Shown here in pieces: positions 57,417-64,000 of a stretch of DNA of 64,000 bases. The notes beneath the pieces are model-generated. The model was not told the origin of the DNA and searched no databases. It saw only the letters and a list, made by a program, of their open reading frames with translations. The position numbers and the translations under genes are program-made. Origin of the DNA: Candidatus Flexicrinis affinis. GTDB taxonomy: Bacteria; Chloroflexota; Anaerolineae; Aggregatilineales; Phototrophicaceae. The DNA lies in contig JADJWE010000001.1 of the NCBI GenBank assembly GCA_016716525.1, forward strand, positions 1,674,001 to 1,738,000. The letters are read 5' to 3'. Each line of letters begins with the position of its first letter. The first letter of the stretch is position 1.

Positions 57417-58582
57417 CGCTCTTCCCCCAGCTGATGTCGATACGGATAGTTGGCAACCCAGTACGACTGCGCTTCAAGGACCCGGTCGCGCTTTACGTCG
57501 ACCGAAATGCCGTACCCGTCCGGAACTTCGATGGTGCTGTTGATGCCCAACACGAACGGCGGTTCGGTCAAGTCGCGCTGATAGTACCGGTCGGTCGCGG
57601 AAATGTCACACGGCAGGTTGACTCCCGGAAGCGACGCGAATGCGAGATTGGCGGCGCGTCCAACACCGGTCTCCAGCAGCCCTCCGATCCACAGCGGAAT
57701 CTCGTGCTCGGCGCACACCTTGTAGATCTCGAGGCTTTCGGTGTAACCGCCGACCCGCGCGGGCTTCAGGTTAATGATCTTGCACGCCCCGATTCCGATG
57801 GCCAGGCGGGCGTCGCCGGCGCTGTGGATGCTCTCGTCAAGACAGATCGGCGTGCGAAGCTGCGGTTGAAGCTTGCTGTGATCGTAGATGTCGCTGGAGC
57901 CGAGCGGCTGTTCGATCATCAACAAGTAGAACTCGTCCAGCTTCTTGAGGTGCTCGGTATCGGCAAGCGTGTACGCACTGTTGGCGTCCAGCATCAGCGA
58001 CAGGTCGGGATGCTCTTCACGGACGGCGCGCGCGAGTTCGATGTCCCACCCGGGCTCGATCTTGAGCTTGACACGCCCGTAGCCCTGATCGACGCGCTTG
58101 TTGACGATGTCCATCGTCGCTTCGACCGAGTCCTGAATACCGATGCTCACGCCGACCAGCGCCCGACCGGACGGGGCATTGCCCTCTGGCAAGTGCTTTG
58201 CGAATGCGTCGGAAAGACCGATCAGGTTCGACTTTGCCCATGCGTCCCAAACGGCGGCCTCAAGCGCGTACTTCGCCATCGGGTGCCCACGAATCGGCGC
58301 AAGGCGCTTGGGGACTTCGGTCGGCGAGCTGAAGCGGTGGCCGACCAGCGCCGGCACAAGGAATTCGCGCATCACGTGGAGTGCAGTGCCCATCGTCTCG
58401 TAGGCATAGCTCGGGCGCATCTTGGTCGGGCACTCTCCCCAGCCCACAGCGCCTTCGGTGGTTGTTACTTCGACGATTATGGCGGACTTGAAGGGTTCGG
58501 CGCCGTAACTGGTCCGAAGCCGTTCAACGAGCGGTAGTCCGACCGGGTACAGCCGGACATCGGAAATGGTAATCGCGTGCAT
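57413..58582 (-). CDS. Enolase-superfamily OSBS/N-succinylamino acid racemase-like enzyme
   Basis: A 389-residue muconate-lactonising subgroup enzyme, most like MenC/NSAR. The barrel shows the catalytic KxK in RVKLKIEPGW near residue 163, metal ligands in MLDANSAY, MIEQPLGSSD and CLDESIH, and the second Lys in INLKPARVGG near 262. It could make o-succinylbenzoate for menaquinone or racemise N-succinylamino acids. No other men gene is visible; the neighbouring GNAT gene favours the amino acid route. I start at ATG 58582, nine bases after AAGG; a second ATG lies at 58591. It overlaps dcd by four bases. Confidence 0.82.
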   Translation of the reverse strand: MHAITISDVRLYPVGLPLVERLRTSYGAEPFKSAIIVEVTTTEGAVGWGECPTKMRPSYAYETMGTALHVMREFLVPALVGHRFSSPTEVPKRLAPIRGHPMAKYALEAAVWDAWAKSNLIGLSDAFAKHLPEGNAPSGRALVGVSIGIQDSVEATMDIVNKRVDQGYGRVKLKIEPGWDIELARAVREEHPDLSLMLDANSAYTLADTEHLKKLDEFYLLMIEQPLGSSDIYDHSKLQPQLRTPICLDESIHSAGDARLAIGIGACKIINLKPARVGGYTESLEIYKVCAEHEIPLWIGGLLETGVGRAANLAFASLPGVNLPCDISATDRYYQRDLTEPPFVLGINSTIEVPDGYGISVDVKRDRVLEAQSYWVANYPYRHQLGEER

Positions 58583-58593
58583 TTCATGCATCC

Positions 58594-59490
58594 TTATTGC
58601 GGTGAAGAGAAATCAAATCCATAGTCCGCGCTGAACAGGTAGAAGACGCGGTCGCGCCCATCCACCATCCCGCGCAGAAAGTCCGAAATGAAGTAGCCGT
58701 GCTGAAACAGCGGCAGCATGGCATCGCGTATGTGGGCCTGCCAACCCTGTGCGATCTGCGGCTCGGTATCGGCGATGGCGTCGAAGGCGAGCGGTACCTC
58801 GACCAGCGCAAACGACGTGTCGACGTCGTTGTAATGCTGACCGTAGACCGTCATGCCGTCAATCGTCGACGTCGGATTGACGATCACCGCGCCTGCGTCG
58901 AGGTACTGCTTCACCTGAAGGTCGACCCGGCTCCCAAACAGCCGTTCCTCGACACGACGGTGGGTAATCCACCACTGCACGCGCAGACGATCCGACCAGC
59001 CAAAGCGCGTCAGGCCGCCGCCGTCGCGGGTGCCATACGCGTTAATCTTGTAGTCGCGGACGATACCGCCTAGTTTACGTAAGTTCAGGTACGCGTTCTG
59101 CGCTCTGAGCGGATCGAACGTCCACGTAACAAGCCGGATCCCGAGGGCGCGCGCAACGTCACGCTGGGTGAGCTTGAGCCGATACCCGACCCCAGCGCCG
59201 CGATATTCGGGCAGCACGACCATCCGTTTGCTGCCGATCACCAGATTGGCCATGGCCGGACGATCCTTCACCTCCGTGTCAGTGCCGATCAGCCCGATCA
59301 ACACGCCAACCATCCGTGGACCGTCATACGCCGCCAGCACGTGCCCGCCGTACTCGACGATCGAGTGCAGCATCTGTGCCGGCACGACCGACTCGGTGTC
59401 GTTTCCCCAGTACGTACGCTGGAGGTCTACCGCCTCGTAAAACTCATCGAGCGAACTCAGCGCCCGAATTTCAACCTCAGTCGTTCCCAT
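58594..59490 (-). CDS. GNAT N-acyltransferase, partner of the OSBS/NSAR-like enzyme
   Basis: A 298-residue GNAT protein of the group often encoded next to MenC/NSAR enzymes. The acetyl-CoA-binding VVLPEYRGAGVGYRLKLTQRDVA motif lies near residue 85 and the LVTWTFDPLRAQNAYLNLRKLG stretch follows. The C-terminal 120 residues have a separate beta domain. In Geobacillus such a pair supports a D-amino-acid succinylation and racemisation pathway; by analogy this may succinylate D-amino acids. The desuccinylase was not found. It ends 11 bases before the enolase-type gene start. Confidence 0.8.
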   Translation of the reverse strand: MGTTEVEIRALSSLDEFYEAVDLQRTYWGNDTESVVPAQMLHSIVEYGGHVLAAYDGPRMVGVLIGLIGTDTEVKDRPAMANLVIGSKRMVVLPEYRGAGVGYRLKLTQRDVARALGIRLVTWTFDPLRAQNAYLNLRKLGGIVRDYKINAYGTRDGGGLTRFGWSDRLRVQWWITHRRVEERLFGSRVDLQVKQYLDAGAVIVNPTSTIDGMTVYGQHYNDVDTSFALVEVPLAFDAIADTEPQIAQGWQAHIRDAMLPLFQHGYFISDFLRGMVDGRDRVFYLFSADYGFDFSSPQ

Positions 59491-59500
59491 GCCTCACCCT

Positions 59501-60457
59501 TTAGGCTTCGCGCGGGCGTGCGCGCAGGACGTACGCCAGCGCCCGCAGGAGATAGCGTTTGTTTGGCAGATAACCTACCAGCGAATCTTCGAGTCGGCGC
59601 GGCCGTACCCCGAACACGTCGTAGGCGTTAGCGATGCGTGCCGTGTGATTGGTGGCAAGCAGATCCAACCATTGTGGCGTCAACAGCGACCGGCGCCACA
59701 CGGCCGCCGCAAGGCGCGCGGACATGCGAAGCAGATACGGTGGCGTCGGTATGATCAACCGCCGCATTCCGGTTACGCGCATTATCGTCCGTATCAGGTC
59801 GAGGAGCGTCGTGTATTCCGCTCCGCCAACCTCTGTCGTCAAGTCTACCGTATCGACCCGCTCGAGCGCCGCTACCAGCACCGACACGACGTCTTCCACG
59901 TGAATCGGATGCAGCACGATCTCACCACTTCCGGGCATGAGAAAAAAGACCGGGTTGGTGCTCAACATCATCGCGATGTGGTTGATGAACGCGTCGTCCG
60001 GGCCATAGATCAAGCCGGCGCGCACAACCGTATACGCCAGTCCGCTGGCCTTCACTGCCTCCTCAACCTGACCTTTGACGTTGAGCAGCGTGTAACCGCT
60101 CGACGGCGACGCGCCAAGGTGGCTGAGCACAATGATCCGCCCGACGCGCGCGGCACGTGCCGCGGCGGCAAGGTAACGAATCCCTACCAGCTCGACACGT
60201 TCGAGGTTGCGCCGCCTCCCCCACCACTGGGCACTGTCGAGGTGAAACACGACGTGCACGCCGGTCAATGCGCGGTACAACGTCTCTTCGTCGCTGAGCA
60301 CGCCGGTGACGATCTCGACGTTCGGGTGTGACGACCACTCCGGCAAGCTGCGCGCTTTGCGCGCGCTAACGAGCACCCGTACCGGATAGCCCGCCTCCAG
60401 CAGTCGCTCCACCAGATGACGCCCGACGAATCCGGCCGCGCCGGTTACGAATATCAT
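59501..60457 (-). CDS. NAD(P)-dependent epimerase/dehydratase-like SDR
   Basis: A 318-residue extended short-chain dehydrogenase. The nucleotide motif MIFVTGAAGFVGRHLVERLL is at the N-terminus. The usual active-site Tyr-Lys pair may be in SSGYTLLNVKGQVEEAV near residue 130 (Tyr and Lys four apart plus). The C-terminal part has an extra hydrophobic region (LLRMSARLAAAVWRR). Complex I subunit NDUFA9-like and nucleotide-sugar epimerases belong to the same fold; the substrate is unknown. ATG 60457 has AGGACC upstream; a GTG 18 bases earlier is an alternative. A divergent promoter lies at 60487-60515. Confidence 0.8.
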   Translation of the reverse strand: MIFVTGAAGFVGRHLVERLLEAGYPVRVLVSARKARSLPEWSSHPNVEIVTGVLSDEETLYRALTGVHVVFHLDSAQWWGRRRNLERVELVGIRYLAAAARAARVGRIIVLSHLGASPSSGYTLLNVKGQVEEAVKASGLAYTVVRAGLIYGPDDAFINHIAMMLSTNPVFFLMPGSGEIVLHPIHVEDVVSVLVAALERVDTVDLTTEVGGAEYTTLLDLIRTIMRVTGMRRLIIPTPPYLLRMSARLAAAVWRRSLLTPQWLDLLATNHTARIANAYDVFGVRPRRLEDSLVGYLPNKRYLLRALAYVLRARPREA

Positions 60458-60486
60458 CGCGTAAGGTCCTACCACATTACGCGGTC

Positions 60487-60515
60487 ATTATAAGCAGGAT
60501 GTCGGGGCACGTCAC
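60487..60515 (-). promoter_or_regulatory. Promoter of the SDR-GNAT-enolase-dcd-thyA operon
   Basis: On the minus strand GTGACG (60515-60510) and a perfect TATAAT (60492-60487) lie 17 bases apart; transcription would start near 60480, 23 bases before the ATG at 60457. Downstream genes overlap or adjoin through to thyA. Confidence 0.6.
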
Positions 60516-60569
60516 CCATCAACGTCGTTGGGGTTCTATTCAATGTGAGACCGACTACGACCTTACCGG

Positions 60570-60614
60570 AGCGCCGCACGATGGGCTATGATTGGTGCTA
60601 AGTCAGCGGCGCTT
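60570..60614 (+). promoter_or_regulatory. 8-bp inverted repeat flanking the candidate fabF promoter
   Basis: AGCGCCGC (60570-60577) and GCGGCGCT (60607-60614) are perfect complements 29 bases apart, with TATGAT (60587-60592) between them and the fabF start at 60636. It could be a repressor site or fold as an RNA hairpin. No known fatty-acid regulator motif is recognised. Confidence 0.35.
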
Positions 60615-60635
60615 TGAGGGAATGGAGATTGCGAC

Positions 60636-61892
60636 GTGTCGAGGAGACGGGTTGTCGTTACCGGCCTGGGCATTATCTGCCCGATCGGAAACACGGTAGA
60701 AGAATCGTGGCAAAACGCCGCCAACGGCGTGTCAGGCATCGCGCCGATCCAGTCGTTTGATCCGAAGAACCTCGAAAACCGGTTCGCCGGCGAGGTGAAG
60801 GGATTCGACGCGGAGGCATTTCTTGGCAAGCGGGAAGCGCGCAGAACGGATCGTGTCACGCAGCTAGCGCTTTACAGCGCGTATTATGCGATGCAGGACA
60901 GCAAACTCGAAGTTACCGACGACAACCGCTATGAGATCGCGTCGATCGTCGGCACTGGTATTGGCGGCATCCACACCATCTACGAGAGTGTGCTCAAGTT
61001 CCTCGAAGGCGGCGCAAAGCAGGTCAGCCCGCTGCTCGTGCCGATGATGCTTCCCGACGCGGTCAGCTCGCGAATCTCGATGCAGTACGGCACACGTGGC
61101 CCGAACTTCTCGTTAGCGACGGCATGCGCAACCGGCAACAACTGCATTGGCGAAGCGACCGAGATCATTCGCCGCGGTCAGTCCGTAGCTGCCCTTGCCG
61201 GCAGCAGCGAGTCTGCGCTTGTCGAGCTGACGATCGCCAGCTTCAACAACATGACCGCCATCAGCCGTCGAAACGATGAGCCGCAGCGGGCAAGCCGCCC
61301 GTTCGACAAGGGGCGCGACGGCTTCGTGGTATCTGAGGGCGCCGGCGTCATCGTGCTTGAGGAACTCGAACACGCCAAGGCGCGCGGCGCGCACATCTAC
61401 GCCGAGATTCTCGGCTATGGGCACACGTCCGACGCGTATCACGTGACCGCGCCGATGGAAACCGGTGAAGGCGCGGCAATGGCCATGACGCGTGCGATGG
61501 AAGACGCAGGGATCACGGCCCAAGACATCGACTACATTAATGCGCATGGGACGTCCACCCCGCTCAACGACAAGGCCGAGACGACCGCCATCAAGCGTGC
61601 GCTGGGCGAGCAGGCCTATAACATCCCGATCAGCTCGACCAAGTCGGTCACGGGCCACTTGATGGGAAGCGCAGGCTCGGTCGAGGCCGTCCTCACGATC
61701 ATGGCCATGCAGAATAACTTCGTCCCGCCGACAATCAACCTCGACGACCCCGACCCGGAATGCGACTTGAACTACACGCCCCACAAGGGCATCCATCACA
61801 CCATCGACATCGCTATGTCCAACAGCTTCGGCTTTGGCGGGCACAATGCCGTGCTCATATTCGGCAAGTACTCAGAGAATGGCCGCAACTAA
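60636..61892 (+). CDS. fabF: 3-oxoacyl-ACP synthase II
   Basis: Elongating condensing enzyme of type II fatty acid synthesis. The 418 residues show the catalytic Cys164 in ATACATGNN, the His residues in INAHGTSTP near 307 and VTGHLMGSAGSVEA near 343, and the C-terminal NSFGFGGHNA. The start is GTG 60636 with GGAG eight bases upstream. The last 14 bases overlap fabH. Gene order (KAS II then KAS III, without fabD, fabG or acpP here) is unusual. Confidence 0.95.
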   Translation: MSRRRVVVTGLGIICPIGNTVEESWQNAANGVSGIAPIQSFDPKNLENRFAGEVKGFDAEAFLGKREARRTDRVTQLALYSAYYAMQDSKLEVTDDNRYEIASIVGTGIGGIHTIYESVLKFLEGGAKQVSPLLVPMMLPDAVSSRISMQYGTRGPNFSLATACATGNNCIGEATEIIRRGQSVAALAGSSESALVELTIASFNNMTAISRRNDEPQRASRPFDKGRDGFVVSEGAGVIVLEELEHAKARGAHIYAEILGYGHTSDAYHVTAPMETGEGAAMAMTRAMEDAGITAQDIDYINAHGTSTPLNDKAETTAIKRALGEQAYNIPISSTKSVTGHLMGSAGSVEAVLTIMAMQNNFVPPTINLDDPDPECDLNYTPHKGIHHTIDIAMSNSFGFGGHNAVLIFGKYSENGRN

Positions 61893-63078
61893 CCTCAACG
61901 GATCGTCACCATATTACGCGCATATCGTCGGCTGGGGGCTGGCGGTACCGGATAATGTGATGACCAACGACGATGTATCTGCCATCGTTGACACCAGCGA
62001 CGAATGGATCGTCGCGCGTACCGGCATCCGCGAGCGGCGCATTGCCACCGAGCGCGAGTCGACATCGACACTCGGGCTGAAGGCGGCACAGGTCGCGCTG
62101 GAAAAAGCGGATATGCTGCCGATCGAGCTTGACTTGATCATTTGCGCGACATCGACGCCGGAGAACATCTTCCCAAGCGCAGCCAGCCTCATACAGGATT
62201 GGCTCGGCGCGTCGAAAGCCGGTGCATTCGACCTGAGCGCGGCGTGCTCCGGCTTCGTTTATGCCGTGCAAATGGCGGCGCAGTCGATTCGCGCCGGCGC
62301 GATTTCACGCGCGCTGGTTATCGGCAGCGAGACGATGAGCCGGGTACTGGACTGGCAGGATCGCGGCACGTGCATCCTGTTTGGGGATGGCGCAGGCGCG
62401 GTCGTTCTCGAGCGCAGCACCGAGCCGGGCGGGGTGCTATCCGGCGTGCTGCGGTCGGACGGATCGGGTGGCGACCTGCTCGGCATCCCGTCGGTCGGCA
62501 GCATCGACGTGTCGCTCGCTCAGATCATGGTGGACGGGCACAGGCCCTACAAGATGCACATGTCCGGCGGCGAGGTCTTCAAGTTCGCCACGCGCGTCAT
62601 CGGCGACAGCATCCGTCAGGCATGCACCGATGCCGGAATCACCCTCGAGGATCTCTCACTAATTGTGCCGCATCAGGCCAACTTGCGGATCCTCGAAGCA
62701 GCGGCGCGCGCGCTCGGCGTCGATAAGTCGCTGTTCATGTGCAACCTTGATCGCTACGGTAACACATCCGCCGCAAGCATTCCCATTGCTCTGGCCGAAG
62801 CTGCCGGGCAAGGTCGTATTAAGCCGGGCGACTACGTAGCGATGGTCGGTTTCGGTGGGGGTCTCACATGGGCGGCGATGGTCGTCCAGTGGACCGAGCG
62901 CCAAGCCGGAACCCGCTTCGGCGCGCCGCGCCGGCAGTTCAGCTACACGCTGTCGTCCGCACGCTCGACCGCCCGCCGGATCGGCAAGCGCTATTCGGAG
63001 ATCCTCAACCGCATTCGGCCCGAGCGCGGACGCATGGAACGCCTTCGCCGCCGCATCGAAAAAACCGAGCTTGAGTAG
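61879..63078 (+). CDS. fabH: 3-oxoacyl-ACP synthase III with C-terminal extension
   Basis: Initiating condensing enzyme of fatty acid synthesis. The core has DEWIVARTGIRERR near residue 41, catalytic Cys123 in LSAACSGFVYA, the PHQANLRILEA His near 271 and NRYGNTSAAS-like DRYGNTSAASIPIAL near 301, and ends with GFGGGLTWAAMVVQW near 335. A further 60 or so residues, highly basic with many Arg and Lys (RRQFSYTLSSARSTARRIGKR), follow; normal FabH ends near residue 325. Start ATG 61879 overlaps fabF by 14 bases. The extension may bind nucleic acid, membrane or partner; its role is unknown. Confidence 0.92.
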   Translation: MAATNLNGSSPYYAHIVGWGLAVPDNVMTNDDVSAIVDTSDEWIVARTGIRERRIATERESTSTLGLKAAQVALEKADMLPIELDLIICATSTPENIFPSAASLIQDWLGASKAGAFDLSAACSGFVYAVQMAAQSIRAGAISRALVIGSETMSRVLDWQDRGTCILFGDGAGAVVLERSTEPGGVLSGVLRSDGSGGDLLGIPSVGSIDVSLAQIMVDGHRPYKMHMSGGEVFKFATRVIGDSIRQACTDAGITLEDLSLIVPHQANLRILEAAARALGVDKSLFMCNLDRYGNTSAASIPIALAEAAGQGRIKPGDYVAMVGFGGGLTWAAMVVQWTERQAGTRFGAPRRQFSYTLSSARSTARRIGKRYSEILNRIRPERGRMERLRRRIEKTELE

Positions 63079-63186
63079 GTAACTGGCAGCGCGTTTCAGC
63101 GCTCGGTGTTATCTTCACTCGCTCAACATCCTCTATCCACACCAAGCAGGCCCCTTGCGACTGTTTCGCGTCGAGAGGACGCTGAC

Positions 63187-64000
63187 ATGATCAAACTCAT
63201 CCGCCGTGCAATCGTGCGCTCGGCGTTGCCGCGAGTTATTGTCGGGATCGTTTGCGTTTCGGGTGCTCTGTTGGCCACGCAGTCCGTCCGCGCGTTCCGC
63301 ACTGCAACGGCATCAGCTCCGGTCGAAATCACTGCATCGCTGCTCGCTCAAGTGAGCCCGCCGCTTCCTCTGTACAATGTGCGGGCACACGCTCGGAGAG
63401 TCTTCGCGACTGAGATCATGACGGTCGTAGCCAACGGGAGTACGGTCAACCACTATTACGTGCTCATCTTCGATGACGGACTTCTGCTGATGTCCAGCGA
63501 GGATCCGATCGACACTGCACAGCGTACGTGGAGCGGAAGTCTCGTTCCTATGGAGCCTGTCGAGCTGTCCGATGTCTATGCACCGGTTCTGCGCGGCAAT
63601 CCGGAATTCGAAACGCGGTTCCCGCGCGCGATCCTGCGCGCAGGAGGACTGGCAAGCGAGAACTTCGATACGCTTGGTGTAGTCGGGCTAATTTTCGGAG
63701 TCTACGGCTTGGTTCTGATCCTGATCAGTACGTGGCGCGCCAGTCAGTTCAAGCTGCATCCGTACTATCGCGCGCTCAAGCGGTTCGGAAGCGATGCCGA
63801 GGTATTGACACTGCTGGAACAGGTTGAGGCGGAACTTCCCTCGGGAAAACGCGCAGGACGACTCACCGTGACGGACAATTGGGTCGTACTTGCGGATTCG
63901 GTGTTTGGCCTCATGCGCAAAGACGACATTGTGTGGATCTACGAAGCACGGGAACGCGGGATTGTCTACGCCACGACGGTGGGTCGTGTCCAGGTCATCG
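63187..64000 (+). CDS. Membrane protein, unknown, cut by window edge
   Basis: An open frame from ATG 63187 continues to the end of the window (271 residues visible). A hydrophobic N-terminal segment (PRVIVGIVCVSGALLATQSV, about residues 15-34) looks like a signal anchor, then a predicted outside or luminal domain of about 125 residues, then a second helix (VVGLIFGVYGLVLILISTW near 165-183) and a cytosolic tail that includes LTVTDNWVVLADSVFGLMRKDDIVWIYEARE. GAGAGGA lies eight bases before the ATG. I do not recognise the family; the tail has a beta-rich look. Confidence 0.7.
   Translation, partial: MIKLIRRAIVRSALPRVIVGIVCVSGALLATQSVRAFRTATASAPVEITASLLAQVSPPLPLYNVRAHARRVFATEIMTVVANGSTVNHYYVLIFDDGLLLMSSEDPIDTAQRTWSGSLVPMEPVELSDVYAPVLRGNPEFETRFPRAILRAGGLASENFDTLGVVGLIFGVYGLVLILISTWRASQFKLHPYYRALKRFGSDAEVLTLLEQVEAELPSGKRAGRLTVTDNWVVLADSVFGLMRKDDIVWIYEARERGIVYATTVGRVQVI

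Noticed and set aside
1..64000. tRNA or rRNA genes
   Set aside because: I looked for T-arm signatures (GGTTCGAATCC type) and 16S/23S motifs and saw none that fold.

Overview
The window is dense, GC-rich bacterial chromosome, most likely from the phylum Chloroflexota (Anaerolineae-like). This rests on gene content and order (CpXC-domain protein, DUF971 protein fused to a pyr operon, roadblock protein beside a response regulator, secreted PA14/SH3 and PPC-type proteins, a citramalate-based Ile/Leu/Val cluster) and is an inference, not a phylogenetic result. I saw no rRNA, tRNA, CRISPR array, insertion sequence or prophage gene. Many genes overlap by 1-4 bases (ATGA or TGATG junctions), which points to long, translationally coupled operons.

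Layout. 1-4.6 kb (minus): pyrB-pyrC-pyrD-pyrE-pyrF behind a DUF971 gene, the de novo UMP pathway. 4.7-9.3 kb (minus): a thioredoxin-like hypothetical, a CpXC protein, a soluble GAF-PAS histidine kinase and a ROK-type kinase. 9.6-14.6 kb (plus): AAA+ ATPase, obgE, nadD and a secreted double solute-binding protein. 15-28.2 kb (minus): a 12 kb branched-chain amino acid operon read as ilvE-ilvB-ilvN-ilvC-leuA-leuC-leuD-cimA-leuB, interleaved with a DUF4177-like small protein, an alpha/beta hydrolase and a cupin, and ending in a sulfotransferase. It uses citramalate synthase, so isoleucine is probably made from pyruvate; ilvD is not in the cluster. 28.5-30.5 kb (plus): EamA transporter and a Gfo/Idh/MocA oxidoreductase. 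30.5-34 kb (minus): argG-argH-comF. 34-43.4 kb: secreted beta-sandwich proteins, glycosyltransferases, a LON-domain protein, a glyoxalase-like protein and a DNA-repair-type radical SAM protein. 43.4-51.8 kb (minus): patatin, a hydrolase/acyl-CoA-ligase fusion and a surface-glycan group (two GT2 enzymes and a large membrane protein). 51.9-55.8 kb: roadblock plus degenerate-GGDEF regulator, a PPC protein and a CYTH protein. 55.8-60.5 kb (minus): thyA-dcd, an enolase-superfamily OSBS/NSAR-like enzyme with a GNAT partner, and an SDR. 60.6-64 kb (plus): fabF-fabH and a truncated membrane protein.

The most striking signals are RNA-level regulators in front of biosynthetic operons. The ilv operon has a 24-residue leader peptide made up half of Ile, Leu and Val, followed by mutually exclusive antiterminator and terminator hairpins. 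The argG-argH operon has its own leader peptide with seven Arg in 23 residues, again with an antiterminator lying inside the Arg codons and a strong terminator just before argG. On the opposite strand from the ilv leader, the EamA transporter carries a leader that matches the architecture of ykkC-class riboswitches. A fourth small ORF with a near-perfect Shine-Dalgarno sequence is coupled by TGATG to leuA. Together these suggest a lineage that controls amino-acid synthesis by ribosome-mediated attenuation, with promoters placed so close to some genes that leaderless transcripts are likely.
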